From: Comamonas sp. B21-038
Lineage (GTDB): Bacteria; Pseudomonadota; Gammaproteobacteria; Burkholderiales; Burkholderiaceae_C
Length of the DNA: 64,000 nucleotides
Assembly: GCF_022387135.1 (NCBI RefSeq)
Contig: NZ_CP092462.1
Coordinates: 1,736,001-1,800,000, forward strand
Reading direction: 5' to 3'
The position numbers were made by a program, and so were the translations under genes. Positions 50,329 through 63,212 of this stretch are shown here, piece after piece; position 1 is the stretch's first letter, and each line of letters opens with the position of its first letter. The notes under the pieces were generated by a model. That model searched no databases. It was not told the DNA's origin and saw nothing but the letters and a program-made list of their open reading frames with translations.

Positions 50329-50360
50329 CAAAAAAAAGCCGCTGGCACCGGCAAGGCGGA
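50329..50360 (-). terminator. Weak terminator after folD
   Basis: On the minus strand an imperfect GC-rich hairpin (CCGC...GCGG) is followed by a run of eight or nine T residues. The stem is short, so read-through into prlC is possible. Confidence 0.4.
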
Positions 50361-50433
50361 TGCCAACAGCTATCGTTTTCATAGTTTTACCGGCGCGATA
50401 AATCGGCGCGGAATCGAGGTGATTTTGTGGAGA

Positions 50434-51282
50434 TCAGGCGCGCTCGGCCGACTCCAGCGTATTGACCATCAGCATCGTGATCGTCATCGGGCCGACACCG
50501 CCGGGCACGGGGGTGATGTAGCCTGCCACTTCCTTGACGCCGTCAAAATCCACATCGCCGCAGAGCTTGCCTTCTGCATTGCGGTTCATGCCCACATCGA
50601 TCACCACGGCGCCGGGCTTGACCATGTCGGCGGTCAGCACATTGAGCTTGCCCACGGCAGCCACGATGATGTCGGCCTGGCGGGTCATCGCGGCCAGATC
50701 GGCCGTGCCGCTGTGGGTGATGGTGACGGTGGCATTGGCGGCCAGCAGCATCATGGCCATGGGCTTGCCGACGATGTTGGAGCGGCCGATGACCACGGCA
50801 TGCTTGCCGCGCAGGTCCTTCATGCCGATCGATTCGAGCATCTTCATGCAGCCGTAAGGCGTGCAGGCCTTGAAGCCCACTTCACCCACCATCAGCGCGC
50901 CGGCGCTGGCCACATGGAAGCCGTCCACATCCTTCTTGGGTGAGATGGCTTCGATGACCTTGTGGTCGTCGATGTGCTTGGGCAGCGGCAACTGCACCAG
51001 GATGCCGTGGATGCTCGGATCGTTGTTGAGCGCTTCGACCCGGGCCAGCAACTCGGCTTCGGTCATGTTGGCGTCGTACTTCTCCAGCACCGAGTGGAAG
51101 CCGCACTCTTCGCAGGACTTGACCTTGTTGCGCACGTACACCTGGCTGGCCTGGTTGTCACCCACCAGGATGACGGCCAGCCCCGGCACGATGCCCCGGG
51201 CCTTGAGCTGGTCGGCGCGCGTCTTGACATCGGCACGCAGTTGCTGGGAAAGGGCCTTGCCATCGATCAATTGAGCAGTCAT
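50434..51282 (-). CDS. folD: Methylenetetrahydrofolate dehydrogenase / cyclohydrolase
   Basis: 282-residue bifunctional enzyme interconverting methylene-, methenyl- and formyl-tetrahydrofolate with NADP. Motifs are [18 protein letters not shown] with the catalytic Tyr/Lys, [27 protein letters not shown] and [12 protein letters not shown]. The longer frame begins at a TTG; ATG 51282 gives the normal family start. It is located between prlC and the response regulator, all on the minus strand. Confidence 0.95.
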   Translation of the reverse strand: MTAQLIDGKALSQQLRADVKTRADQLKARGIVPGLAVILVGDNQASQVYVRNKVKSCEECGFHSVLEKYDANMTEAELLARVEALNNDPSIHGILVQLPLPKHIDDHKVIEAISPKKDVDGFHVASAGALMVGEVGFKACTPYGCMKMLESIGMKDLRGKHAVVIGRSNIVGKPMAMMLLAANATVTITHSGTADLAAMTRQADIIVAAVGKLNVLTADMVKPGAVVIDVGMNRNAEGKLCGDVDFDGVKEVAGYITPVPGGVGPMTITMLMVNTLESAERA

Positions 51283-51349
51283 GTGGTCATCCAAAAAGGG
51301 TTGCGCGTGGTCCAGAAGCCGGGCGAGCCCCCAGCATGGCGCGCGGAAT

Positions 51350-51387
51350 TGAAAAATGCGCCGTACCGAAACCGGTACCGGCGCATT
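51350..51387 (-). terminator. Terminator after the response regulator
   Basis: A 14-bp stem with one bulged base: AATGCGCC-GTACCG pairs with CGGTAC-C-GGCGCATT around loop AAAC (51355-51387). On the minus strand it is followed by five T residues. It separates the two-component operon from folD. Confidence 0.85.
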
Positions 51388-51444
51388 GCGCTTTGAGCAG
51401 CGTTGTTGGAACGTCGTCCTTAGGGCGCTAAGACCGCTAATTTA

Positions 51445-52077
51445 TCACGTTGCCTTGGCCGCTGCATTCGAGCCCAGGGCAATCTTGAGCAGATCAGCGA
51501 CGGTATTGGCGCCCAGCTTTTCCATGATGTTGGCGCGGTGCGCTTCCACGGTCTTGATGCTGATGCCCAGGTCGTCGGCGATCTGTTTGTTGAGGCGGCC
51601 GGCGACAATGCGTTCGAGCACTTGCGATTCGCGTCCGGTGAGCTTGGCCAGCAGCGCATCGCGGCTGGCGGCCTGCTGGTGGCCTGCGAAGGCATCGCGT
51701 GCCTGGTCGAGCATGCGCTCCACCAAGGTGTCCAACTGGGCTTCGTCAAAAGGCTTCTGGATGAAATCCATCGCACCCTTTTTCATCGTATCGACCGCCA
51801 TGGGCACATCGCCATGGCCGGTGATGAAGACGATGGGCAGGGGCGACTTGTTTTCGATCAGACGATCCTGCAGTTCCAGGCCGCTCATGCCGCCCATGCG
51901 GATATCGACGATCAGGCATGCCACTTCGCGGGCGTCGTAGCGTGCCAAAAAGGATTCGGCGGAATCAAAGCAGCGCACACGGTAATCCTTGCCCTCCAGC
52001 AACCATTGAAGCGAGTCGCGAACCGCTTCATCGTCATCGACTACGTAGACCGTGCCCTTTTTGGGGATCAAGCTCAT
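51445..52077 (-). CDS. FixJ-type response regulator
   Basis: 210-residue regulator: receiver domain (about 8-122) with phosphoacceptor D58 (LIVDIRMGGMSG), acidic pocket D14-D16, T86 (FITGHGD) and K108 (IQKPF); C-terminal LuxR/FixJ helix-turn-helix (about 143-200, LTGRESQVLERIVAGRLNKQ and GISIKTVEAHR). AAGGA precedes ATG 52077; an in-frame TTG lies two codons upstream. It is the partner of the sensor kinase whose gene ends 36 bases upstream. Confidence 0.9.
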   Translation of the reverse strand: MSLIPKKGTVYVVDDDEAVRDSLQWLLEGKDYRVRCFDSAESFLARYDAREVACLIVDIRMGGMSGLELQDRLIENKSPLPIVFITGHGDVPMAVDTMKKGAMDFIQKPFDEAQLDTLVERMLDQARDAFAGHQQAASRDALLAKLTGRESQVLERIVAGRLNKQIADDLGISIKTVEAHRANIMEKLGANTVADLLKIALGSNAAAKAT

Positions 52078-52113
52078 GCACAATTCCTTCTATCAGTATT
52101 GGTATAGCGCTGG

Positions 52114-54633
52114 CTATTCAGCGGACTCCGCCGGCGTGGCCACCGGAATCCAGAAGCTGAAATTACAACCCGTCACCTCCGAGCCATTGTAGAGGTTCTC
52201 TGCCTGCATCCGGCCATGGTGAGATTCGACAATGCTGCGGCAGAGATTGAGGCCGATTCCCATGCCTTCGCTCTTGGTGGAGAAGAAGGCCTGGAACAGG
52301 CGCTCCAGTGCTTCAGGTGACAGGCCGCGCCCCGTATCTTGAACGGAAAACTCTATCACATCCGTGGCGTCGATCTTGCGAGGTACAACGCGCAGCTCGA
52401 CCATCCGCTGGTGGGCCGGGCGCTCGGCGTTGGCGATGGATTCGGCGCCGTTCTTCATCAGGTTGATGAGCACCTGCTCGATCAGGATGCTGTCCACCTT
52501 CACTTTGGGCAACCGTGCGGCAACGTGGTGCGAAAGCCGCACATTGTGCCGTTTGAGCTCGATCGAGCCCAGCTCGACCGCTTCGCTGACGATGTCGCTG
52601 ACATCGGCCAGCGCCCGGTTGGGTTCGCTGCGTTTGACAAACGAGCGGATGCGGTGGATCACCTGGCCGGCGCGCTGCGCCTGGTGGGCTGTCTTTTCCA
52701 GCGCGCCCAGCAAAGCCTCTTCGCTGAGGCTGCCGTTCTTGACGCGGGTGATCATGCCCGAGCAGTAGTTGCTGATCGCTGACAGCGGCTGGTTGAGCTC
52801 ATGCGCGACGCTCGAGGCCATCTCGCCCATGGTCACCAGGCGGCTCACGGTGGCGGCTTTTTCGGCCTGGCGCGCGGCTTGCTCTTCGGCATGGCGGCGG
52901 GGTGTGATATCGGTCGCAATCACCATTTGCGCGAGCCGTCCGTCCACCCAGTTGAGGTAGCGCGAGCGCACCTCCAGCCATTTGCCCAGTTCAGCGATGT
53001 AGATCTCGGCGTTGCCGCTGACGGCCGTCGTGATCTGGTCACTGGGCAGGCCCATCAGCCCGTCTTCATCGTCCATGCTGGTGCTGGCATTGCTGCTGCT
53101 GGGCAGCACGCCCGCCTGGGCGACCAGTTGCAAATGGCCCACCGTTTGCGAGCCGAACCACTGCCGGTAGAGCTTGTTGGCAAACAGCAGCTCGGCACTG
53201 CCCAGCGGTGCCACCGACACCGAGGCATCCAGTGCCTCGAGCACGATGGTAAAGCGCTCGTAGGAGGCGGAGAGCTGCTCTCGGATGCGGTTGGGCTCGG
53301 TGATGTCGGTCATCGAGGTCATCCAGCCGGTCTGACGGCCATGGCCATCGATGAGCGGCGAGACATAAAGCCGCGCCTCGAACATCGTGCCATTCTTGCG
53401 CTTGACCCGCATCTGGAAGCCACCGGGAAACACCTTGCCGCTCATCTCGTCGATCAGCATGTCGTGGTAGGTGCTTTGGTCGCCTTCGGGCCAATAAGGG
53501 TAGGGGGGCAGCTTGCCCACCAGCTCTTCTTCGCTCCAGCCAGTCATCTGGCAGAAGGCGGCATTCACGTACGAGATGCGGCCTTGCAGATCGAGCGCAC
53601 GCATGCCTGTGAGCACGCTGTTCTCCATCGCACGGCGGAAATTGGTTTCTCCCTGCAGCGCCTCCTGCGCGCGGATGCGCTTGCGCGTATGGCGCCAGGT
53701 GGCCACCAGCAGCCAGGCCGTCATGAAGCTCAGCACACAGACAAGCCAGAACAGCCCGTTGCTGACCAACCCCAGTGAGGTGTGGTAGGCCTGCGCACGC
53801 AGCTTGAGGCTGTTGCCCACCGGCGCGACTGGCATGTCGAATTCGTTGGGCCCCGTGCGCCAGGGCAGCAGCCGCTGGGCAGCCACACGCGGCGCCAGCG
53901 GCGTGCCGGCCAGCGTGGTGCCCTTGCCATCCTGCAGCGTTACCGCATAGCGCGCGAGGATCTCGGTGGGCGTGCCGTAACGCAGCAGATTGTCAATCGA
54001 GAACTCGGCCAGCAGCACGCCGCCAAAGCGGCCTTTCTGACTGATGGGCACCTCCAGCAGCAGCATCGGTGCCGTCTCGCTGGTTGCCAGCGGCTGCGAG
54101 AACACGGGCTGCTGCAGGTCGCGCGCCATCTCGAACAGCTCCAGCAATTCCTTTTTCTGGATCACCTCATCTAGGGTGAGCAGGTTCTCGGCCGCCACGC
54201 TGGGGCCGAACTGGGTGGCGCGCACCTGACGCGCGGTATCGATCCAGGTCAGTGCTTGCAGCTCTGCATACTGGCTGATCAGCGTATCGGCACGGTCATT
54301 GAAGCCGTTCTTGTCCACGTCCTGGTTGCCCACATCGCGGGCCAGGCGCATCAGCTGCTCCTGGCGCTCCGACAGACGCAGCCGAATGCGCTGCTGGGCA
54401 TATTCCACATCCCGGCGCATGGCCTCGCGTTCGCGTTCCAGCTCCTCACTGCGCAGGTACCAAAAGGCCGCGACGATCGCGATGAAGAACATCACCACCG
54501 CCACCAATGGAGCAATGGCCGCATAGCGGTCTTGTCTCGAAGGTGACAATCCGCGCCACCAGGTTTGCCACATCTGCACCAAACGGGGTCGGCTGTTCGG
54601 GGGCGGGGTGGCGGGGCGCTCGGTCGAATTCAT
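52114..54633 (-). CDS. FixL/DctB-like PAS sensor histidine kinase
   Basis: 839 residues. The first membrane helix (about 40-60) and second (about 290-315) bracket a periplasmic region of ~230 residues. Two PAS modules follow (about 335-465 with NAAFCQMTGWSEEELVGK, and about 470-590), then a HisKA domain with H611 (VAHELNQPLSAIS) and a HATPase with INLMKNGAESI, DTGRGLSPE and GMGIGLNLCRS. The soluble part resembles FixL/DctB kinases. The signal is unknown. It is divergent from aceE with a 216-base shared interval, so a link to pyruvate metabolism is possible (inference). Confidence 0.9.
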   Translation of the reverse strand: MNSTERPATPPPNSRPRLVQMWQTWWRGLSPSRQDRYAAIAPLVAVVMFFIAIVAAFWYLRSEELEREREAMRRDVEYAQQRIRLRLSERQEQLMRLARDVGNQDVDKNGFNDRADTLISQYAELQALTWIDTARQVRATQFGPSVAAENLLTLDEVIQKKELLELFEMARDLQQPVFSQPLATSETAPMLLLEVPISQKGRFGGVLLAEFSIDNLLRYGTPTEILARYAVTLQDGKGTTLAGTPLAPRVAAQRLLPWRTGPNEFDMPVAPVGNSLKLRAQAYHTSLGLVSNGLFWLVCVLSFMTAWLLVATWRHTRKRIRAQEALQGETNFRRAMENSVLTGMRALDLQGRISYVNAAFCQMTGWSEEELVGKLPPYPYWPEGDQSTYHDMLIDEMSGKVFPGGFQMRVKRKNGTMFEARLYVSPLIDGHGRQTGWMTSMTDITEPNRIREQLSASYERFTIVLEALDASVSVAPLGSAELLFANKLYRQWFGSQTVGHLQLVAQAGVLPSSSNASTSMDDEDGLMGLPSDQITTAVSGNAEIYIAELGKWLEVRSRYLNWVDGRLAQMVIATDITPRRHAEEQAARQAEKAATVSRLVTMGEMASSVAHELNQPLSAISNYCSGMITRVKNGSLSEEALLGALEKTAHQAQRAGQVIHRIRSFVKRSEPNRALADVSDIVSEAVELGSIELKRHNVRLSHHVAARLPKVKVDSILIEQVLINLMKNGAESIANAERPAHQRMVELRVVPRKIDATDVIEFSVQDTGRGLSPEALERLFQAFFSTKSEGMGIGLNLCRSIVESHHGRMQAENLYNGSEVTGCNFSFWIPVATPAESAE

Positions 54634-54751
54634 GGTCGATGAGTGTAGACGAGGGCGGTGCAGCCTTGCCCTGATGCTGGGCAAATCTCCTGTTTTGTCC
54701 GCGAAGCATCGTCCTGTAGCGCCCGTGGATTGTGCGTTTGCAGCAATTTTC

Positions 54752-54790
54752 CATAATATGAAATTGAAGACCGCTATTTGAAATCTTCAA
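54752..54790 (+). promoter_or_regulatory. Candidate aceE promoter with inverted repeat
   Basis: CATAAT (54752-54757) is a -10-like box. Directly after it TTGAAGA (54764-54770) and TCTTCAA (54784-54790) form a perfect 7-bp inverted repeat with a 13-base spacer, overlapping the expected initiation region. An operator role is inferred; no -35 of good quality was found. Confidence 0.5.
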
Positions 54791-54849
54791 AAAATGTGAG
54801 AAACTCTGGCACAGTCATTCATAGCAGATCACTTGAAGGAGACGCCAGC

Positions 54850-57555
<2,706 letters not shown>

Positions 57556-57576
57556 ATTGCACCAGGAGACACCACA

Positions 57577-59256
57577 ATGGCATTGATTGACATTCAAGTC
57601 CCCGATATTGGCGACTTCGCAGAAGTGGGCGTGATCGAGTTGCTCGTCAAGCCCGGTGACACCGTCGCCAAGGACCAGTCGCTGATCACTGTCGAGTCCG
57701 ACAAGGCCTCGATGGAAATCCCGTCCAGCCACGCTGGCGTGGTCAAGGAAATCATCGTCAAGATTGGCGACAAGGTCGCCGAAGGCTCGGTCATCGTCAA
57801 GCTCGAAGCGGCGGATGCAGCGGCTGCGGCACCCGCTGCGCAAGCTCCGGCGCCAGCACCGGCTGCTGCGGCACCCGCTGCTGCAGCTGCACCGACGCCT
57901 GCACCCCAGGCTGTTGCTGCGCCTGCGGCCTCGGGCCCGGTCGAAGTGAAGGTCCCCGATATCGGTGACTTCAAGGACGTGGCCGTGATCGAGCTGCTGG
58001 TCAAGGTGGGCGATACCGTCACCGCAGAGCAGTCGCTGTTCACCGTCGAATCCGACAAGGCCTCGATGGAAATTCCATCGCCCGCCGCTGGCGTGGTGAA
58101 GGAACTCAAGGTCAAGATCGGCGACACCATCAATGTCGGCGATCTGGTCGCGATCCTGGAAGGCAGCACCGCTGCAGCGCCCGCATCCGCACCGGCTGCG
58201 CAAGCCGCCGCTGCTGCTGCGCCTGCCCCAGCCGCCAGCGCACCTGCTCCTGCAGCAGCACCTGTCGCCGCTGCGCCGGCTGCAGCCGTGCCGGCCCACA
58301 ACCCCACCGTACCGCCATCGGGCGCCTTGCCTTATGCATCGCCATCGGTGCGCAAGTTTGCGCGTGAGCTGGGCGTGCCGCTGGAAGAGGTCAAGGGCTC
58401 GGGCAACAAGGGCCGTATCACCGCCGACGACGTGCAGGCCTTCACCAAGCAGGTGATGGCCGGTGCCGTGCAGACCAAGGCCCAAGCTGCCAAGGCGCCT
58501 GCCGGTGGTGGCTCTGGCGCAGGTCTGGATCTGCTGCCATGGCCCAAGGTCGATTTCAGCAAGTTCGGCACGGTCGAGCGCAAGGATCTGTCGCGCATCA
58601 AGAAGATCTCGGGCGCCAACCTGCACCGCAACTGGGTGATGATCCCGCACGTCACCAACAATGACGAAGCCGACATCACCGAGCTCGAAGCCTTCCGCGT
58701 CTCGACGAACAAGGAAAACGAGAAGAGCGGCGTCAAGGTCACCATGCTGGCCTTCGTGATCAAGGCGCTGGTGTCTGCACTCAAGAAATTCCCTGAGTTC
58801 AACACCAGCCTGGATGGCGACACCCTGGTCTACAAGCAGTACTTCAACATCGGCTTTGCGGCGGACACGCCCAATGGCCTGGTGGTGCCCGTGCTCAAGG
58901 ATGCCGACAAGAAGGGCATCATCCAGATCAGTGCAGAAATGGGCGAGCTGGCCAAGAAGGCGCGCGACGGCAAGCTGGGCGCGGCCGACATGCAAGGCGG
59001 CTGCATCTCCATCTCGTCGCTGGGCGGCATTGGCGGCACGCACTTCACGCCTATCGTGAACGCCCCTGAAGTGGCGATCCTTGGTCTGTCCAAGTCGGCG
59101 ATGAAGCCCGTCTGGGACGGCAAGCAGTTCGTGCCACGCCTGATGCTGCCGCTGAGCCTGTCGTACGACCACCGCGTCATCGACGGCGCCTCGGCCGCAC
59201 GCTTCAATGCCTACCTGGGCCAGGTGCTGGCGGACTACCGCCGCATCATCCTGTAA
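57577..59256 (+). CDS. aceF: Dihydrolipoamide acetyltransferase (E2) with two lipoyl domains
   Basis: 559 residues: lipoyl domain 1 (about 3-75), Ala/Pro linker, lipoyl domain 2 (about 122-195), second Ala/Pro linker, a peripheral-subunit-binding domain (about 250-290, [20 protein letters not shown]) and the catalytic domain with H532 ([10 protein letters not shown]). Both lipoyl lysines sit in [11 protein letters not shown]. It transfers acetyl groups to CoA in the core of the complex. AGGAGA precedes the start. Lipoyl domain 1 is nearly identical to the lipoyl domain of the E3 gene that follows. Confidence 0.96.
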   Translation: MALIDIQVPDIGDFAEVGVIELLVKPGDTVAKDQSLITVESDKASMEIPSSHAGVVKEIIVKIGDKVAEGSVIVKLEAADAAAAAPAAQAPAPAPAAAAPAAAAAPTPAPQAVAAPAASGPVEVKVPDIGDFKDVAVIELLVKVGDTVTAEQSLFTVESDKASMEIPSPAAGVVKELKVKIGDTINVGDLVAILEGSTAAAPASAPAAQAAAAAAPAPAASAPAPAAAPVAAAPAAAVPAHNPTVPPSGALPYASPSVRKFARELGVPLEEVKGSGNKGRITADDVQAFTKQVMAGAVQTKAQAAKAPAGGGSGAGLDLLPWPKVDFSKFGTVERKDLSRIKKISGANLHRNWVMIPHVTNNDEADITELEAFRVSTNKENEKSGVKVTMLAFVIKALVSALKKFPEFNTSLDGDTLVYKQYFNIGFAADTPNGLVVPVLKDADKKGIIQISAEMGELAKKARDGKLGAADMQGGCISISSLGGIGGTHFTPIVNAPEVAILGLSKSAMKPVWDGKQFVPRLMLPLSLSYDHRVIDGASAARFNAYLGQVLADYRRIIL

Positions 59257-59271
59257 TCGGAGACGCATACT

Positions 59272-61131
59272 ATGGCAATCGTAGATATCAAAGTCCCCGA
59301 CATTGGTGATTTCGCTGAAGTGGGCGTGATCGAGCTGCTGGTGCAGCCTGGCGATACCGTCGCCAAGGACCAATCGCTGATCACCGTCGAATCGGACAAG
59401 GCCTCGATGGAAATCCCGTCGAGCCATGCCGGCGTCGTCAAGGAACTCAAGATCAAGATCGGTGACAAGGTCGCCGAAGGCTCGGTGATTCTGTCGCTGG
59501 AAGCCGCTGAGGGCGCTGCCCCTGCGCCTGCTGCCCCAGCACCTGCACCTGCAGCCTCGTCGCCCGCACCAGCTCCTGCAGCAGCGGCGCCTGCTCCCGC
59601 AGCACAAGCTGCGGCGCCAGCACCGGTGGCCAGCAACTACAGCGGCCGGGTCGATGAAGACTGTGACGTGGTCGTGCTCGGCGGTGGCCCTGGCGGCTAC
59701 TCTGCGGCATTCCGCGCGGCCGATCTGGGCCTCAAGGTGGTGCTGATCGAGCGCTACAAGACCCTGGGCGGCGTCTGCCTGAACGTGGGTTGCATCCCAT
59801 CGAAGGCCCTGCTGCACGTGGCGGCCGTGATGGACGAGGTCAAGCACCTGGAAGTCGCCGGCGTCAAGTTCGCCGCGCCTGAGGTCAATATCGACCAACT
59901 GCGCGCCCACAAGGAAAAGGTCATCGGCAAGCTGACCGGCGGTCTGGGCCAGATGGCCAAGATGCGCAAGGTCACGATCGTGCGCGGCTATGGCAACTTC
60001 GTCAGCGCCAACCACATCGAAGTGCAGGAAACCTCGGGCGACGGCCAGGACAAGACCGGCGCCAAGAAGGTCGTGCAGTTCAAGAAGGCCATCATTGCTG
60101 CGGGCTCGCAGGCGGTGCATCTGCCCTTCATGCCCAAGGACGAACGCGTGGTCGATTCCACCGGCGCACTGGACCTGAAGGCGGTGCCCAAGCGCATGCT
60201 GATCCTGGGCGGCGGCATCATCGGCCTGGAAATGGGCACCGTCTACAGCACCCTGGGCGCACGCCTGGATGTGGTCGAAATGATGGACGGCCTGATGCAA
60301 GGCGCTGACCGCGATCTGGTCAAGGTCTGGCAAAAGATGAACGCGCCGCGCTTTGACAACATCATGGTCAACACCAAGACCGTGGCTGCCGAAGCCACGC
60401 CCGAAGGCATCAAGGTCTCGTTCGAGCCAGCCAAGGAGGGCGTGACGGTGCCCGAACCCCAGGTGTACGACCTGGTGCTGCAAGCCGTGGGCCGCACGCC
60501 CAATGGCAAGAAGATCGGCGCAGAGGCTGCAGGCGTATCCGTGACCGACCGTGGCTTCATCAATGTCGACATCCAGATGCGCACCAATGTGCCCCACATC
60601 TTCGCGATCGGCGACATCGTGGGCCAGCCCATGCTGGCACACAAGGCTGTGCATGAAGCCCATGTGGCCGCTGAAGTCATCGCCGGCGAGCTGCAAGGCA
60701 ACAAGGAACTGGCTGCTGCCGCTTTCAATGCCCGCGTGATCCCATCGGTGGCCTACACCGATCCCGAAGTGGCATGGGTGGGTCTCACCGAAGACCAGGC
60801 CAAGGCACAAGGCATCAAGGTCAAGAAGGGCCTGTTCCCCTGGGCCGCCTCGGGCCGCGCCATTGCCAATGGCCGCGACGAAGGCTTCACCAAGCTGCTG
60901 TTCGACGATTCGCCCGAAGCCCATGGCCACGGCAAGATCCTCGGCGGCGGCATGGTCGGCACGCACGCCGGCGACATGATCGGCGAGATCGCGCTGGCCA
61001 TCGAGATGGGTGCAGACACGGTGGACATCGGCAAGACCATCCACCCGCACCCGACCTTGGGCGAAAGCATCGGCATGGCCGCAGAAGTGGCCCATGGCAC
61101 CTGCACCGATGTGCCGCCTGCGCGCAAATAA
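59272..61131 (+). CDS. lpdA: Dihydrolipoamide dehydrogenase (E3) with N-terminal lipoyl domain
   Basis: 619 residues, about 150 longer than ordinary E3 because of an N-terminal lipoyl domain (about 3-75, lysine in [11 protein letters not shown]) and an Ala/Pro linker (about 80-120). The flavoprotein part starts at [11 protein letters not shown], with the redox disulfide C169/C174 ([13 protein letters not shown]), the NAD site [11 protein letters not shown] and a C-terminal HPHPTLGE active-site base. It reoxidises dihydrolipoyl groups. E3 with a lipoyl domain is known from Neisseria and Ralstonia-type complexes. A terminator ends the operon. Confidence 0.96.
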   Translation: MAIVDIKVPDIGDFAEVGVIELLVQPGDTVAKDQSLITVESDKASMEIPSSHAGVVKELKIKIGDKVAEGSVILSLEAAEGAAPAPAAPAPAPAASSPAPAPAAAAPAPAAQAAAPAPVASNYSGRVDEDCDVVVLGGGPGGYSAAFRAADLGLKVVLIERYKTLGGVCLNVGCIPSKALLHVAAVMDEVKHLEVAGVKFAAPEVNIDQLRAHKEKVIGKLTGGLGQMAKMRKVTIVRGYGNFVSANHIEVQETSGDGQDKTGAKKVVQFKKAIIAAGSQAVHLPFMPKDERVVDSTGALDLKAVPKRMLILGGGIIGLEMGTVYSTLGARLDVVEMMDGLMQGADRDLVKVWQKMNAPRFDNIMVNTKTVAAEATPEGIKVSFEPAKEGVTVPEPQVYDLVLQAVGRTPNGKKIGAEAAGVSVTDRGFINVDIQMRTNVPHIFAIGDIVGQPMLAHKAVHEAHVAAEVIAGELQGNKELAAAAFNARVIPSVAYTDPEVAWVGLTEDQAKAQGIKVKKGLFPWAASGRAIANGRDEGFTKLLFDDSPEAHGHGKILGGGMVGTHAGDMIGEIALAIEMGADTVDIGKTIHPHPTLGESIGMAAEVAHGTCTDVPPARK

Positions 61132-61157
61132 GACCAGCCGGTCTTGAGCCACTCTGC

Positions 61158-61187
61158 AAAAGACAGCCTACGGGCTGTCTTTTTTTT
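61158..61187 (+). terminator. Terminator of the aceE-aceF-lpdA operon
   Basis: Eight-bp stem AGACAGCC/GGCTGTCT (61161-61168/61173-61180) with a 4-base loop and a run of T residues. Confidence 0.9.
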
Positions 61188-61232
61188 GCATCTTGGTCAG
61201 GCGTTCAAGGCCGTGCCAACAGGGGCCCGGGC

Positions 61233-61874
61233 TTATTCGTCATCAAACTCCGCCCGGTAGTCTTCCGGGTCGATGCCTTCAGCGCGCAGCGGCTCAATCA
61301 AGCGAAAGCGCGTGACCTTGGCCGATGCGGTGATATAGCCTTTGATGACCCATTCACGGGTGACAGGGCTGTGTGCTTCTTGGGCGAGTTGCTCGATCAC
61401 GCGCGTGGTTTTGCGCCGGGCCAGCATGCGGAAGAATGCGGGCACATGGGCGAGCAGGCGTTGCAGCAGCTCCTCGGCATCGGCGGCCCATTCGCCTTGC
61501 TTGGGCAGTTCCGGCACAAAACCCCATTCGTCTTCTGTCAACGCGCGCCACAGCACGATCGCATGGCCATCGGCATCGTTCACGCAGGCCATCTCTTCGA
61601 GCTCGGGGGTGCGCATCGGCGCACAGCGTGAGCTGCTGCCTGCCGCCAACAGGCTTTGGTAGGCCTGCGCCACATCGGCCACCTGCAGGCGCAGGCTCGT
61701 CTGCGACTCCACCTTGGGCACCTGCAGCAGCCGCAGCAGGGCGCTGCCGGTGTCGATATCGACATAGCCCTCGCCGCTGCGCGCGGCCCTGAAGCCGATC
61801 ACATCACGCCAGAGCTGCGTTGCTTTTTCCAGATCGCTGCAGGGGAGGACGAGGTGGCTGATTCCAAAAAACAT
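61233..61874 (-). CDS. VOC-domain protein with PCP_red-like C-terminal domain
   Basis: 213 residues in two parts. Residues 1 to about 118 form a single VOC domain ([43 protein letters not shown]). Residues about 130-185 resemble the PCP_red domain otherwise found in light-independent protochlorophyllide reductase and other small proteins: [47 protein letters not shown]. There are no photosynthesis genes here. Start ATG 61874; the longer frame is unsupported. It converges on lpdA and is divergent from a Bug protein. Function unknown. Confidence 0.75.
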   Translation of the reverse strand: MFFGISHLVLPCSDLEKATQLWRDVIGFRAARSGEGYVDIDTGSALLRLLQVPKVESQTSLRLQVADVAQAYQSLLAAGSSSRCAPMRTPELEEMACVNDADGHAIVLWRALTEDEWGFVPELPKQGEWAADAEELLQRLLAHVPAFFRMLARRKTTRVIEQLAQEAHSPVTREWVIKGYITASAKVTRFRLIEPLRAEGIDPEDYRAEFDDE

Positions 61875-62100
61875 GGCATGCGGTGGTAAAAATGACAATG
61901 CTGATGATAGCTTTTGGCTGCGCCATCGATCAGAACTGATCGCCCCAGCGAGCAACGATACCCACCACCAGCAGTTGTCTTGGAGACAGCCCAGACTGCC
62001 CATTCGCCACTGGATGGGCGAAGATCCCGGCTACACAAGCTCGCGCAGCGCATCGGCGCTTTCTGCCAACGCCGCTGCAGCTCTTCAGGAGACCCACCCC

Positions 62101-63087
62101 ATGATCCCCCATGCGCTCGCTTCTGCTGCCGCATTGGCAATGGCTGCTAGCTTGGCCGTTGCGGCCAATCCGGCCCTTGCCGCCTATCCAGACAAGCCCA
62201 TCAAGCTGATCGTGCCGTTCCCACCCGGCCAGGCCACCGATATCTTTGCCCGTGCGCTGGCCGACAAGCTGGGCCAAAGGCTCGGTCAACCGCTGGTGGT
62301 GGAGAACAAAGCCGGCGCGGGCAGCAATATCGGCTCCGAGCAGGTTGCGCGCAGCGCCGCCGATGGTTACACCTTGCTGGTGGCGGGCAGCGCGATGGCG
62401 GTGAACCAGACCTTGTACAAAAAGGTGAACTTCGATCCGCGGGCCGACCTGGTTGGCATCAGCTTGATCGCCAAGGTGCCGCTGGTCTTTCTGGCCAATC
62501 CGGCCAGCGGTATCAAAAGCATGAACGACCTGGTGAGCAAGGCCCGCGCCGAGCCCGGCAAGCTGAGCTATGCCAGCGCCGGCATTGGCGGCACCCAGCA
62601 TTTGAGCGCGGAGATGGTCAAGGCCCGCGCAGCGCTGCAGATCGAACATATTCCCTACAAAGGCAGCGGCCCGGCGCAGGCGGATTTTCTGGGCAACCAG
62701 GTGCCGCTGATGGTGGATTCGGTCACTGCCGCGTTGGCCAACATCCAGGCCGGCAAGGCGGTGCCGCTGGGCGTGACCTCAGCCACCCGTTCCAGCCAGT
62801 TGCCCCAGGTACCAACGATTGCTGAATCCGGCTTGCCTGAGTTCAAGGGTTTCGAGGCCGTGGGCTGGCTCGGGCTGATGGCCCCCAAGGGGACGCCCAA
62901 AGCCATTGTCGACAAGTTGACCCAAGAAACGGTGGCCATTCTCAGCAGCGCCGAGATGCAGAAATTCATCCGCGACCGGGGCTCCGAGCCCGCACCGACC
63001 AGCGGCCCGGAGATGGACCGCTTTGTCGCCAGCGAAATGGTGGAATGGGGCAAGGCCGTCAAGCAATCGGGCGCGACCGTGGAATAG
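62101..63087 (+). CDS. Bug-family (TTT) periplasmic solute-binding protein
   Basis: 328-residue tripartite tricarboxylate transporter receptor-type protein. The signal peptide (about 1-27, ending ALA) is followed by [40 protein letters not shown] and [20 protein letters not shown], all hallmark Bug blocks. These proteins bind carboxylates or aromatic acids. No TctA/TctB membrane genes are adjacent, so it is an orphan receptor, as is common in Comamonadaceae. AGGAGA lies before ATG 62101. The ligand is unknown. Confidence 0.9.
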   Translation: MIPHALASAAALAMAASLAVAANPALAAYPDKPIKLIVPFPPGQATDIFARALADKLGQRLGQPLVVENKAGAGSNIGSEQVARSAADGYTLLVAGSAMAVNQTLYKKVNFDPRADLVGISLIAKVPLVFLANPASGIKSMNDLVSKARAEPGKLSYASAGIGGTQHLSAEMVKARAALQIEHIPYKGSGPAQADFLGNQVPLMVDSVTAALANIQAGKAVPLGVTSATRSSQLPQVPTIAESGLPEFKGFEAVGWLGLMAPKGTPKAIVDKLTQETVAILSSAEMQKFIRDRGSEPAPTSGPEMDRFVASEMVEWGKAVKQSGATVE

Positions 63088-63140
63088 GGCTACCCCCAGG
63101 CTGCGCGGCCAGAACCCTTACGCCCCGCCGACCATGTCAC

Positions 63141-63170
63141 CCAGGCGTCCCAGTGCCTGGATGTGCTTTT
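63141..63170 (+). terminator. Possible weak terminator between Bug genes
   Basis: Six-bp stem CCAGGC/GCCTGG (63141-63146/63155-63160), followed after six bases by TTTT. The distance to the T-run makes it weak. Confidence 0.35.
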
Positions 63171-63212
63171 CTACACTCTTTGTCGCCTATAGACCGAAAT
63201 GGAGACAAAGAC

